Positions 1 through 8,167 of a DNA stretch of 64,000 nucleotides are shown here, one piece after another. Origin of the DNA: Mycolicibacterium moriokaense (GTDB lineage Bacteria > Actinomycetota > Actinomycetes > Mycobacteriales > Mycobacteriaceae); the NCBI RefSeq assembly GCF_003201655.1, contig NZ_QJJU01000007.1, positions 171,285-235,284 on the forward strand. The letters run 5' to 3'. Both the position numbers and the translations under genes were made by a program. The notes below the pieces were generated by a model. It was not told the origin of the DNA. It made no database searches and saw nothing but the letters and a program-made list of their open reading frames with translations. Position 1 is the stretch's first letter; every line of letters begins with the position of its first letter.

Positions 1-876
1 CTGCAGAACGACATCGTTGGCCCCTATTTCGCAGGACTGGCCAACGACGAGCAGAAGGAGCGGTGGCTACCGGGCTACATCACGGGCGAGCTGATCGGCG
101 CGATCGCGATGACCGAGCCCGGCGCGGGTAGCGACCTGGCAGGCATCAAGACATCAGCGGTCCGCGACGGCGACGACTGGATCCTCAATGGCTCCAAGAC
201 ATTCATCTCGGCTGGCATCAACTCCGACCTCGTCATCGTCGTCGCGCGTACGGATCCCGACGCGGGCCACAAGGGCTTCTCGCTGTTGGTCGTCGAGCGT
301 GGCATGGAGGGCTTCGAACGCGGACGCAAGCTCGACAAGATGGGGCTACACGCCGCCGACACCGCCGAGCTGCACTTCGAGAACGTACGAGTGCCCGGTA
401 CCAACCTCCTCGGAGAGGCGGGCAAGGGCTTCTACCACCTCATGCATAACCTGCCGTCCGAGCGACTGTCAATCGCTATCTCCGCGATTGCAGGCGCGCG
501 CGAAACCTGGCGCGAGACACTGCAATACGTCAAGGACCGCAAGGCGTTCGGTCAGCCGATCGGCAGCTTCCAGCACAACCGGTTCCTGATGGCCGAGATG
601 GACACCGAGCTCGAGATCGCCGAGCAGTACATCGACCGCTGCCTGCGCGCCGCCGTCGACAAGGAGCTGACCGCGGTGCAGGCGTCGAAGGCCAAGTGGT
701 GGTGCACCGAGCTCGGCAAGAGGGTCGTCGACAACTGCGTGCAGCTGCACGGCGGGTACGGCTACATGAACGAGTACAAGGTCGCGCGTGACTACGTCGA
801 CGTCCGCATCCAGACGATCTTCGGTGGAACCACCGAGATCATGAAAGAGATCATCGGCCGCGACCTAGGGCTCTAA
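1..876 (+). CDS. Acyl-CoA dehydrogenase, C-terminal part (5' end outside window)
   Basis: This frame is open from the first base, so the gene begins before the window; 291 codons are present. FAD-dependent acyl-CoA dehydrogenases oxidise acyl-CoA to trans-2-enoyl-CoA in the cytoplasm and pass electrons to ETF. The signature MTEPGAGSD follows about 36 residues after the window start, then a middle beta domain ending HFENVRVP, and the C-terminal helical domain with QLHGGYGYMNEY and the flavin-contact segment IFGGTTEIMKEII. The gene ends with TAA, followed by a short intergenic hairpin before a convergent fasciclin gene. The substrate cannot be told from the sequence. No odd features in the part visible. 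Confidence 0.93.
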   Translation: MQNDIVGPYFAGLANDEQKERWLPGYITGELIGAIAMTEPGAGSDLAGIKTSAVRDGDDWILNGSKTFISAGINSDLVIVVARTDPDAGHKGFSLLVVERGMEGFERGRKLDKMGLHAADTAELHFENVRVPGTNLLGEAGKGFYHLMHNLPSERLSIAISAIAGARETWRETLQYVKDRKAFGQPIGSFQHNRFLMAEMDTELEIAEQYIDRCLRAAVDKELTAVQASKAKWWCTELGKRVVDNCVQLHGGYGYMNEYKVARDYVDVRIQTIFGGTTEIMKEIIGRDLGL

Positions 877-898
877 CCCGCGTCGAGATCGACGTCTT

Positions 899-925
899 GG
901 CGGGATCTACTCGTACTTTCCCGCC
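899..925. terminator. Inverted repeat between convergent genes
   Basis: GGCGGG at 899-904 pairs with CCCGCC at 920-925 across a 15-nt loop ending in TTT. It lies between the 3' ends of the acyl-CoA dehydrogenase and the fasciclin gene, so a bidirectional terminator is the likely role. The stem is short and has no U-tract. Confidence 0.4.
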
Positions 926-947
926 CAAACGTCCGTTTCGGCGTGCT

Positions 948-1682
948 CTAGCCGGCCGGAGCGGGAGCCGGCATGTGCTGGTCGCTCGCAGGCGGTGGCG
1001 GGGGCGCCTCGGCCGACGTGGTGGTCGTCGTGGTCGTGCTTGTCGAGCTGGTGCCGGTCGGCGTGATCGGCTCAGGGCCCGTCGCGGGATCGAGCACCGT
1101 GTCGATGATGTAGATCCGCGCATTGGCGGCCTGGATCGCACCGCAGACGAGCTTGGCGGTGTCGTTGACCTTGATGTCGCCGCCCTTGCCGGTCACCTTG
1201 ATCTCGGCGCCCTGCTGGGTCGGCCGCTGACCGTGCACGTCGTCGGTACCGAGCAGGCCGAGGAAGACGTGGTAGTAGTCGAGCTTGTACAGCGCCGCGG
1301 GGTCGGCCTTGACGGCGTCGAGGCCCGGGTCCGCTGCGAACGCATCGTTGGTCGGCGCGAACACCACGTAGGGGCCGTTGTCGAGCACGTCGACGATGTT
1401 GACGGCCGGGTTGGCCTGCCCTGAGACCAGCGAGTTGAACGTTGAGATGTCCGGGATGCTGGCGAGCACCTTGCCGACCGGCTGGCTGTTGAAGTCCTTC
1501 CAGTTGGGCTGCGCCGCCCTGAACGCGTCGCAGCCCGACCCCTGAAGGTCGGGGATCGGGTTCGCGGGGGCAGGCGCCGGCGTTGGATCGTCGGCATTGG
1601 CGGTGATCGCAAACGGCAGCGATGCCACGATCGCGGCGATGCCCGCGGCAGCGCCCAAGGTCTTGCTGGTGCGAGTCTTCAA
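948..1682 (-). CDS. Secreted fasciclin (FAS1) domain protein, MPT70/MPB83-like
   Basis: A 244-residue exported protein. Residues 1-30 form a Sec signal peptide (charged start, Ala-rich core, cleavage near ITANADD). A single FAS1 domain spans roughly 70-195, with the typical segment VVFAPTNDAFAA and the region KVNDTAKLVCGAIQAANARI. FAS1 domains mediate adhesion-type contacts, and MPT70/MPB83 are the known mycobacterial examples. The tail, from about 205, is a low-complexity Ser/Thr then Pro/Ala segment, perhaps a wall-spanning or glycosylated region. There is no lipobox Cys at the signal cleavage site, so it resembles secreted MPT70 more than lipoprotein MPB83. The start codon is TTG, with GGAG motifs just upstream; no ATG or GTG fits better. 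Confidence 0.85.
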   Translation of the reverse strand: MKTRTSKTLGAAAGIAAIVASLPFAITANADDPTPAPAPANPIPDLQGSGCDAFRAAQPNWKDFNSQPVGKVLASIPDISTFNSLVSGQANPAVNIVDVLDNGPYVVFAPTNDAFAADPGLDAVKADPAALYKLDYYHVFLGLLGTDDVHGQRPTQQGAEIKVTGKGGDIKVNDTAKLVCGAIQAANARIYIIDTVLDPATGPEPITPTGTSSTSTTTTTTTSAEAPPPPPASDQHMPAPAPAG

Positions 1683-1772
1683 CTCCGGCTCCTCGGCTCG
1701 TCAGGTCCCTCAACCCGCATCGCATGGTAGAGGCAGCGAACACCCAACGCCAAAGTCAGTGTTGACCGAAAC

Positions 1773-3107
1773 TCACGCAACAGGTGCGCTGACCTGCACT
1801 TTCCGCACGTTTGCGCAAAGGATCACAGCGACGAGACACAGGCAGGCCGCCAGGTAGAACGCGGTGTCGTAATTGCCCTGCAGATCGCGCAGCCGGCCCG
1901 CCCCTGCGGCGGCGATCGCGGCGCCAAACTGGTGGGAGGCGAATACCCAGCCGAACACGACGGGGGTGCGCGCGCCGAAGTAGTTGCGGCACAACACGAT
2001 CGTCGGCGGTACGGTGGCCACCCAGTCCAGGCCGTAGAAGATGACGAACACCCACGTGCTCGGTTCGGCCTGAGGTGACAGCAGCGACGGCAACAGCAGC
2101 AGCGACAGCCCGCGACCTGCGTAGTAGACGACCAGGAGCAGTCGCGGGTCAACGCGGTCGGTCAGCCAGCCGGAGAACACCGTGCCTGCGACGTCAAGGA
2201 TGCCGATGGTTGCGAGTAAGCCGGCTGCGACCGTGGTCGGCATTCCATGGTCGTTGGCGGCCGGGATGAAGTGCGTGCCGATCAACCCGTTTGTCGTCAT
2301 CCCGCAGATCGCGAAGCTCGCGGCAAGCAGCCAGAAGGCAGGCACGCGTGCGCCGATGCGCAACCCGTCGAACGCGGCGGCAAAACTCGAAGCGGGTACG
2401 ACGGCAGGCTCGGCAGCGGCCGTCGCACCGTACGGGGTTAAACCCTTGTCCTGTGGGTAGTTCCGCATGAACACGAGCACCAGCGGCACCACACTGAGGG
2501 CGGCCGCCGCGACGATCAGAGACGCCCAGCGCCACCCGTGCCTGGTGGTCACCTCGGCGACGATGGGCAGGAAGATCAGTTGCCCGGTCGCGCTCGCCGC
2601 GGTCAGCACGCCGGTGACGAGGCCGCGCTTCGCCTCGAACCAGCGGGTCGCAACGGTGGCGACGAAGCCCATCGAGATCGAGCCGGTGCCGACACCGACC
2701 AGCACGCCCCATAGCAGCACCAGCTGCCAGCTGGTGGTCATCGTCACGCTCAGCGCCGATCCCGTCGCGATCAGCAGCAGGGCCGCCGACAGCACGGGTC
2801 GCACACCGAATCGGTCCATCAGGGCCGCGGCAAACGGTGCGGTCAGCCCGAACAACGTCATGTTGACCGACATCGCCAGCCCCACGACCCCGTGTGACCA
2901 CCCGAATTCGTGATGGAGCGGGTTCATCATGACGCCAGGCACCGAGCGGAAACCCGCAGCGCCGAGGATCGCGATGAAGCTGACGGCGGCCACCACCCAG
3001 GCCCAGTGAATGCGAGCCACGGGCGTGCTCTTCTGCGCGGCGGTGAACGTCACCGGATCAATGTCGTTGATCCGACGGGCCGCGACAAGTGGCATGAATG
3101 ACACCAT
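1773..3107 (-). CDS. MFS transporter
   Basis: A 444-residue major facilitator superfamily permease with about 12 hydrophobic segments. The loop after helix 2 carries ALMDRFGVRPVLS, a variant of the MFS motif A, and a central cytoplasmic loop lies near residues 220-240. It resembles the monocarboxylate/oxalate-formate type of MFS transporter, but the substrate cannot be assigned. Its start is 27 bp from the start of a divergent GATase/AraC regulator, an arrangement usual for a regulator controlling its transporter. A GAATG-ACAC-CATTC palindrome overlaps the start codon. An alternative start is Met5 (codon 3093-3095). Confidence 0.85.
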   Translation of the reverse strand: MVSFMPLVAARRINDIDPVTFTAAQKSTPVARIHWAWVVAAVSFIAILGAAGFRSVPGVMMNPLHHEFGWSHGVVGLAMSVNMTLFGLTAPFAAALMDRFGVRPVLSAALLLIATGSALSVTMTTSWQLVLLWGVLVGVGTGSISMGFVATVATRWFEAKRGLVTGVLTAASATGQLIFLPIVAEVTTRHGWRWASLIVAAAALSVVPLVLVFMRNYPQDKGLTPYGATAAAEPAVVPASSFAAAFDGLRIGARVPAFWLLAASFAICGMTTNGLIGTHFIPAANDHGMPTTVAAGLLATIGILDVAGTVFSGWLTDRVDPRLLLVVYYAGRGLSLLLLPSLLSPQAEPSTWVFVIFYGLDWVATVPPTIVLCRNYFGARTPVVFGWVFASHQFGAAIAAAGAGRLRDLQGNYDTAFYLAACLCLVAVILCANVRKVQVSAPVA

Positions 3108-3109
3108 TC
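3096..3109. promoter_or_regulatory. Palindrome at divergent MFS/AraC start region
   Basis: GAATG (3096-3100) and CATTC (3105-3109) form a perfect inverted repeat with a 4-nt spacer. It overlaps the MFS start codon and adjoins the 27-bp divergent intergenic region. A regulator site is plausible; the short length keeps confidence low. Confidence 0.3.
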
Positions 3110-3134
3110 GTTAAAAACGTGCCAGAATGTCGGC

Positions 3135-4091
3135 ATGCATCGCATCGCCGTCCTGCTGCTGCCACCGGTGGTTGGTTTCGATGCCGCCATCGCGCCGACG
3201 ATGTTCTCCAACGCGACCGACGCCGACGGCAACGCGCTCTACGACGTGGTGACCTGTGGGCTCATGCCTGGACCTGTTGCGGCGACGACGGGGTTCGACC
3301 TGTTGCCCGCCGCCGGCCCTGAGGTGCTGGCGACCGCCGACACCGTCGTGATCCCCGGCACGCGCTACCCGCCCGCGCGCGTCGACGGCGTGCTGGCGCC
3401 TGAGGTGTCCGACGCGTTGGCGCGGATCCGGCCTGGCACCCGGTTGGTGTCGATCTGCACGGGCGCGTTCGTGCTTGCTGCGGCAGGACTGCTCGACGGG
3501 CGGAAGGCGACAACGCATTGGAAGTTCGCCGATTCGATGCGCTCGTTGCATCCGCAGGTGCTGCTCGACGAGAACGTGTTGTTCGTCGACGACGGCGACG
3601 TGCTCACCTCGGCGGGGCTCGCCGCCGGAATTGACCTGTGCCTGCACATCATTCGCAGCGATCACGGCGCGCAGGTGGCCAACGCCGTCGCCAGGTATTG
3701 CGTGGTTCCACCGTGGCGAGAGGGTGGACAGGCGCAGTTCATCGACAGGCAGGTGCCTGCGCCGGATCACTTCTCCACCGCCGCGACTCGCGAGTGGGCG
3801 CTGCAACACCTCGACGAAGCGCTCACGGTGCAGCGGCTGGCCCGGCATGCGAGCATGAGCGCTCGTACCTTCAACCGTCGATTCCGCGAGGAGACGGGGC
3901 AGTCGCCCGGCGTATGGGTGCGTAACCGCCGTGTCGATCGCGCCCGCGAGCTGTTGGAGTCGCGCGATCTGCCGGTCGATGAGGTCGCCCGGCTGGCCGG
4001 CCTCGGATCGGGCGGGAACCTGCGCCATCATCTGCGCCGCGGTGTCGGGATGTCGCCGTCGAGCTATCGCAAGGTGTACCAGGGCGGCTAG
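3135..4091 (+). CDS. GATase-like/AraC transcriptional regulator
   Basis: A 318-residue two-domain regulator. Residues 1-190 are a DJ-1/PfpI (class I glutamine amidotransferase-like) domain with the nucleophile-elbow pattern RLVSICTGAFVLAAAG. Residues 215-315 are a double helix-turn-helix AraC domain, with RTFNRRFREETGQSPGVWV and a second HTH ending GVGMSPSSYRK. Such GlxA/FtrA-type proteins activate or repress neighbouring catabolic or efflux genes; the amidotransferase-like domain usually senses a ligand rather than catalysing. It is divergent from the MFS gene, its probable target. The 3' end overlaps the convergent TetR gene by 4 bp. Confidence 0.88.
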   Translation: MHRIAVLLLPPVVGFDAAIAPTMFSNATDADGNALYDVVTCGLMPGPVAATTGFDLLPAAGPEVLATADTVVIPGTRYPPARVDGVLAPEVSDALARIRPGTRLVSICTGAFVLAAAGLLDGRKATTHWKFADSMRSLHPQVLLDENVLFVDDGDVLTSAGLAAGIDLCLHIIRSDHGAQVANAVARYCVVPPWREGGQAQFIDRQVPAPDHFSTAATREWALQHLDEALTVQRLARHASMSARTFNRRFREETGQSPGVWVRNRRVDRARELLESRDLPVDEVARLAGLGSGGNLRHHLRRGVGMSPSSYRKVYQGG

Positions 4092-4663
4092 CCGTCAGGC
4101 AGCACGACGGCCACCACGCTCGCCAGGTCGTCGGCGTTCTCGGTGAACGTCCCCGAGCCACAGCTGGCCTGCACCAGCGCGCCGAGCAGACCGAACTCCA
4201 GCGTCTCGACCACCTCAGGCCATGCACCCGAGCGCAACACTGTGCGCACGCGCCGTTGCAGCTCCGCGTGGATCCGCTGCCGGATCGCGCGAACGGACGG
4301 CGCGTCGCAGATGAGCGCGCTCGAGCAGGCCGCCGCGATTCCCGGTTCGTCGGCCAGCAGCATGACCAACTGCGAGAACTGTGCGGATATCCGCGCTTGC
4401 GCGGATTGTTCGAGGTCGACCACCAACGGCGCGGCCCGCAGCCGCTCGAGATAGATCTCGGCGACGATCGCGTCCTTCGACCGGAAGTAGGCGCAGATCT
4501 CGCCGTGAGAAACGCCAGCGCGCTTGGCGATCGACCGCATGGTGATCCCGCAGTACGGCACTTCTCGCAGCAGATCGATCGTCGCATCGAGCACCCGCTG
4601 CCCGATCTCGTCGTCGAGACGGGTGCGGTCGTCGTAGGACCGCAGGTATACGACGTCAGCCAT
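4088..4663 (-). CDS. TetR family regulator (downstream of a pair)
   Basis: A 191-residue TetR-type repressor starting at the ATG of MADVVYLRS. The reading frame is open further upstream, but that would run deeper into the preceding TetR gene. The N-terminal HTH reads MRSIAKRAGVSHGEICAYF, about residues 40-58, and the all-helical C-terminal ligand domain follows. Its ATG overlaps the upstream TetR gene by 8 bp, so the two regulators are translationally coupled. Two coupled, non-identical TetR genes suggest one heteromeric or hierarchical switch, which is inference. The ligand is unknown. Confidence 0.85.
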   Translation of the reverse strand: MADVVYLRSYDDRTRLDDEIGQRVLDATIDLLREVPYCGITMRSIAKRAGVSHGEICAYFRSKDAIVAEIYLERLRAAPLVVDLEQSAQARISAQFSQLVMLLADEPGIAAACSSALICDAPSVRAIRQRIHAELQRRVRTVLRSGAWPEVVETLEFGLLGALVQASCGSGTFTENADDLASVVAVVLPDG

Positions 4664-5240
4664 TCGAGTCGCGGCCCAACAGATCGGCCAGCGCGACGGC
4701 CAAGTCATGAAGCCCCGTCTTGAGCGAATACGTCTTATCCACAGTCCAATTCACGATGCCGCCGGTCAACGCGCCGACGATGATGTCGGCCAGCGTCTGG
4801 GCGTCGTGGCGGGCGGTGACCTCGCCGCGGGCAACGCCTTCCTTGACGAGTTCGAGGAATGTGTCGTGCATGGCGAAACCACGCTGAATGCCGTACCCCG
4901 CGGCGGCCAGCATCTCCGCGATCACCTCGCGATAGGTGTCACTCGAACTGCTCAGCGCTTTCGCGATGTCGTCGAATATCCCGATCAATCGCGCCGGAAT
5001 CGGCTCATCGGCGCGATCGAACACGACGTCGTGGAGGTTGAGCAGGCGGCTCTCAGCAAGCGCCTGCATCATGTCGTGCCGGGTGGCGAAGTGGTTGAAG
5101 AACGTTCGATTCGCGACGTCGGCGCGCTCGCAGATGTCCTCGATCGTCGTGGCAGACGCGCCCTGTTCCAGGAACAGGTCGAAAGCCGCACCCAGAATTC
5201 GGTCGCGCACTTCCTGCTTGCGGCGATCTATCCTGTTCAC
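4656..5240 (-). CDS. TetR family regulator (upstream of a pair)
   Basis: A 194-residue TetR-type repressor. The HTH lies at about residues 30-50, reading [21 protein letters not shown], preceded by the basic start [16 protein letters not shown]. It is the first gene of a two-TetR operon and is divergent from the gamma-carbonic-anhydrase-like gene about 70 bp away, the most likely shared target. The C-terminal half ends in a helix typical of TetR dimerisation. The ligand cannot be predicted. Confidence 0.86.
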   Translation of the reverse strand: MNRIDRRKQEVRDRILGAAFDLFLEQGASATTIEDICERADVANRTFFNHFATRHDMMQALAESRLLNLHDVVFDRADEPIPARLIGIFDDIAKALSSSSDTYREVIAEMLAAAGYGIQRGFAMHDTFLELVKEGVARGEVTARHDAQTLADIIVGALTGGIVNWTVDKTYSLKTGLHDLAVALADLLGRDSNG

Positions 5241-5310
5241 GGCTGAATCCTACGATCCAATGCAGATAACCGCAAGCATGCACTCTTCTGCAACCAATAC
5301 GATGACCCGC

Positions 5311-5835
5311 ATGCCTGAGCCGCTGATTCTGCCCATTCGCGGTCGCGAACCCTCGCTTCATGCCGAAAGCTGGCTCGCGCCCAACGCCTGCGTGATCGGC
5401 CAGGTGACGCTCGCCGCCAGGGCCAGCGTCTGGTATGGAGCCACGCTGCGCGCCGAGGCCGAGCCGATCGAAATCGGATTCGGCACGAATATCCAGGACG
5501 GCGTCACCATCCACGTCGACTCCGAATTCCCGGTCAGCGTCGGCGCCGGGGTCAGCGTCGGCCACAACGCGGTGCTGCACGGCTGCGTTGTCGAGGACGA
5601 CGTTCTGATCGGCATGGGCGCTGTCATTCTCAACGGGGCGACGATCGGCAAGGGCTCTCTGATCGCGGCGGGCGCGTTGGTCCCGCAGGGCGTCGCGGTG
5701 CCGCCACGATCCCTGGTGGCCGGCGTGCCTGGCAGTGTCCGGCGCGAGCTCAGCGATGCCGAGATCGCCAACAACCGCCACAACGCCGAGGTGTATCAAC
5801 GGCTCATCGAGCTGCATCGCGACGCCATCGGCTAA
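5311..5835 (+). CDS. Gamma-class carbonic anhydrase-like hexapeptide-repeat protein
   Basis: A 174-residue left-handed beta-helix protein with repeated hexapeptides. Candidate metal ligands His68, His85 and His90 (TIHVDSEF and [10 protein letters not shown]) match the three-His pattern of gamma-carbonic anhydrases and related proteins such as the mycobacterial Rv3525c type, whose length and MPEPL start it shares. It could hydrate CO2, but many family members are inactive or have other roles. An in-frame ATG nine bases earlier (5302) is an alternative start. The gene is divergent from the TetR pair. Confidence 0.85.
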   Translation: MPEPLILPIRGREPSLHAESWLAPNACVIGQVTLAARASVWYGATLRAEAEPIEIGFGTNIQDGVTIHVDSEFPVSVGAGVSVGHNAVLHGCVVEDDVLIGMGAVILNGATIGKGSLIAAGALVPQGVAVPPRSLVAGVPGSVRRELSDAEIANNRHNAEVYQRLIELHRDAIG

Positions 5836-5924
5836 TCCCTCAGTGGCACAAGCCGTCTGGCAATGCTGTGAGTTCGCACCCGATAATTTGATTTAGATTC
5901 GACGGCGGCGGGTACGTCCGTACG

Positions 5925-7073
5925 GTGACTTCCGTGCGAATCCTGGTTACCGGCGCCACCGGTTATGTCGGCTCGCGGCTCGTCAGTGCGCTGCTCGATG
6001 AGGGCCACGACGTCGTCGCCACCACGCGAGACCCCGACCGGCTGGCCGACTTCGGCTGGCATGACCAAGTCACCGGCGTCGCGTTGGACGCCCGCGACGA
6101 AGCTTCTGCCAAGCAGGCTTTCGCCGACGCGGGACCGATCGACGTCGTGTACTACCTGGTGCACGCCATCGGCCAACCGGACTTTCGCGACGCCGACAAC
6201 CAAGCCGCCGCCAACGTCGCCAACGCTGCCAAGGACGGTGGGGTCCGGCGGATCGTTTACCTCGGCGGCTTCGTCCCCGAGGGCGACGAACTTTCTGAAC
6301 ACCTGACCAGTCGCGCCGAGGTGGCCCACTGTTTGAGTGTCGATGGCGGGCCCGACGTGGTGTGGCTGGGTGCCGCGATGATCATCGGCTCGGGGTCGAC
6401 GTCCTTCGAGATGCTCCGCTACGTCGGCGACCGGTTCTGGTTGACGCCGATGCCGTCGTGGTCGGCGAATCCGATCGATCCGATCTCGATCCGCGACGTT
6501 TTGTACTACCTCGTCGCTGCTTTCGACGGTGAGCGCGTGCCCGCCGGCGCCTACGACATCTTCGGCCCTGACACGACGACATACGGTGACCTGCTGCGGG
6601 CCTATGCCAGGGTCTCTGGCAGGTGGCGTGCGGAAGTTGCCATTAACGGCGTGGACACCAGTGTGGTGTCCCGGATGACGGCCGCGGTGCTGCCCGTCCC
6701 AGGCGGCCTTGCCGCCGATCTGGTGGAGTCCCTCGATCATCCGATGATGGCGTCCGAGGCGCGGCTGCGCGATTTCGTGCCCGATCCACCCGGCGGGCTG
6801 CTGGGCGTCGACCATGCGATTTCCCGTGCGCTGTCAAGCGATCGACCGCGACCGGTCAACGACCTCGCCGACCCACACCATCTAGCCGATACCGATCCGT
6901 CGTGGGCTGGGGGAGACACCGTGCGCATCCAACAGCTGGCTCGCGCGGTGACCCCGTCGATCGCGCGGCCTGCGCTCGGCCTGCTCGAGCTGATGCCAGG
7001 CCCCGTCGCGGCCGCGCTGCGAACCGGGCTTGACACTCTGATCAACTTGGTGCCGAGGCTCAAACCGGCATGA
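5925..7073 (+). CDS. NmrA/atypical SDR NAD(P)-binding reductase
   Basis: A 382-residue protein. The N-terminal Rossmann fold has the dinucleotide motif VTGATGYVGSRL at about residues 7-18. The typical SDR catalytic YxxxK is absent, placing it with atypical SDRs. The C-terminal third continues as a less recognisable helical region. The start codon is GTG; a second GTG nine bases later is possible. The stop codon overlaps the ATG of the CPBP protease gene (ATGA), so the two are cotranslated. The substrate is unknown. Confidence 0.82.
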   Translation: MTSVRILVTGATGYVGSRLVSALLDEGHDVVATTRDPDRLADFGWHDQVTGVALDARDEASAKQAFADAGPIDVVYYLVHAIGQPDFRDADNQAAANVANAAKDGGVRRIVYLGGFVPEGDELSEHLTSRAEVAHCLSVDGGPDVVWLGAAMIIGSGSTSFEMLRYVGDRFWLTPMPSWSANPIDPISIRDVLYYLVAAFDGERVPAGAYDIFGPDTTTYGDLLRAYARVSGRWRAEVAINGVDTSVVSRMTAAVLPVPGGLAADLVESLDHPMMASEARLRDFVPDPPGGLLGVDHAISRALSSDRPRPVNDLADPHHLADTDPSWAGGDTVRIQQLARAVTPSIARPALGLLELMPGPVAAALRTGLDTLINLVPRLKPA

Positions 7074-7720
7074 CGGAGCCGGCCCCGACTCATCCCGAAC
7101 CGTCGGCGGTGATCCGGCGCCGAAGGGTCATTGTCGCGGCCGTGGTGGTTATCGGCGGTGCGCTGCTTGGATTTTCGCTGACTCGGCAGGCCGGTGACAC
7201 GTCGTTCTTCTGGTTGACCCTCGCGCTCGCGGCGGTCTGGACGGTCGGGGCCTTTGCATCCGGCCCGCTGCACCTCGGCTCCAATCGACACCCCGTGATC
7301 AGCGGGACGGTAATCGGTTTGGCGCTCGGCGGGTTGTTTGTGGCGGGCGGCATGGTCGCGCGCGAAATTCCCGGTGTGCGCGAATACATAACGCGGGTAC
7401 TCGAATTCGCCAACTACGGTCCGCTGGCGCTGGTCGTGTTCATCACGGTGCTCAATGGGATCGCGGAGGAGCTGTTCTTTCGCGGCGCGCTCTATACCGC
7501 CCTTGGCAAGGCCTACCCCGCCGTGGTGTCAACGGTCATCTACGTGATTGCCACGTCGGCAACAACCGGAAATCCGATGCTGGGTGTCGCCGCCTTGGTT
7601 GTTGGCGCGGTATGCGCGTTCGAACGCCGCAGCACCGGCGGCGTGCTTGCACCAATGCTGACCCACTTCTTCTGGGGACTGGTCATGGTGCTGGCACTGC
7701 CACCGGTGTTCGGCGTCTAG
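7070..7720 (+). CDS. CPBP family intramembrane protease
   Basis: A 216-residue membrane protein of about six hydrophobic segments. The Abi/CPBP motif 1 reads EELFFRGALY near residues 130-139. Motif 2 lies around FERRSTGG, and the last motif has LTHFFWG, supplying the His and Asn-like positions. Members are Rce1-type glutamic intramembrane proteases, some giving bacteriocin immunity. Translation is coupled to the upstream reductase by an ATGA overlap. A role in processing a membrane substrate is inference. Confidence 0.85.
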   Translation: MTEPAPTHPEPSAVIRRRRVIVAAVVVIGGALLGFSLTRQAGDTSFFWLTLALAAVWTVGAFASGPLHLGSNRHPVISGTVIGLALGGLFVAGGMVAREIPGVREYITRVLEFANYGPLALVVFITVLNGIAEELFFRGALYTALGKAYPAVVSTVIYVIATSATTGNPMLGVAALVVGAVCAFERRSTGGVLAPMLTHFFWGLVMVLALPPVFGV

Positions 7721-7722
7721 CG

Positions 7723-8073
7723 CTAGAACAGGTCGTCGAGGGACGGGGTCGACTTGCGGTCGGCCAGCTTCTGCACCACCCATTGGTTCAACGAGACGCC
7801 CTGTTCGTTGGCCTCGACCGCCAGTCGCGAATGCAGCGATGGTGACGTGCGCACGTGGAATTCGCCGCTGTACCGTCGGTCGGTCAACGATTCCGGGGGT
7901 GTCGTGCCTGCCGCCACCATCTCCTCGACCCGCTCGGCGACCTCACGTTCGAGACTCTCGATCGCTTCGTGCGGAGTCGGGGCACGCGAAAACCGGAAGG
8001 GATATTCGAGGCACACGGCGACATACTCGTGGTAATCCGGCGACCACTCGGCGCGGTAGGTGTATTGAGGCAT
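7723..8073 (-). CDS. HicB-like antitoxin protein, no HicA partner seen
   Basis: A 116-residue HicB-type protein. Residues 1-60 are the degraded RNase H-like HicB fold (YRAEWSPDYHEYVAVCLEYP), and residues 70-106 form a ribbon-helix-helix segment (GEFHVRTSPSLHSRLAVEA, then GVSLNQWVVQKLADR). HicB normally neutralises the mRNA interferase HicA and represses the operon. No HicA-sized ORF is present on either side: the 94-bp region upstream holds only an inverted repeat, and the CPBP gene follows tail to tail. It may be a solitary regulator. The 3' end is 2 bp from the convergent CPBP stop. Confidence 0.82.
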   Translation of the reverse strand: MPQYTYRAEWSPDYHEYVAVCLEYPFRFSRAPTPHEAIESLEREVAERVEEMVAAGTTPPESLTDRRYSGEFHVRTSPSLHSRLAVEANEQGVSLNQWVVQKLADRKSTPSLDDLF

Positions 8074-8115
8074 GGGCCGAGCATGACGAGCGCGTCCGAC
8101 AAATAGTGTCGTTCA

Positions 8116-8145
8116 AAACTTGGTCCCGTATGTGGGACCACGTTT
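8116..8145. promoter_or_regulatory. Strong inverted repeat upstream of hicB-like gene
   Basis: Twelve-base arms (AAACTTGGTCCC at 8116-8127 and GGGACCACGTTT at 8134-8145) match at 11 of 12 positions around a 6-nt centre. It lies 43-72 bp before the HicB start and 23 bp after the upstream hydratase stop. It could be the operator for the ribbon-helix-helix protein or a terminator for the hydratase; read on the minus strand it is followed by AAGTTTTG rather than a clear U-run. Confidence 0.55.
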
Positions 8146-8167
8146 CAGAGGAGGCATATCCCCGAAT

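Noticed and set aside
4936..5310. Upstream extension of the gamma-carbonic-anhydrase-like gene
   Set aside because: It is antisense to the TetR gene; MPEPL at 5311 matches the family start and 174-residue length.
8074..8167. Search for a HicA toxin next to HicB
   Set aside because: Both strands lack a HicA-sized ORF with a conserved His; only an inverted repeat is present.
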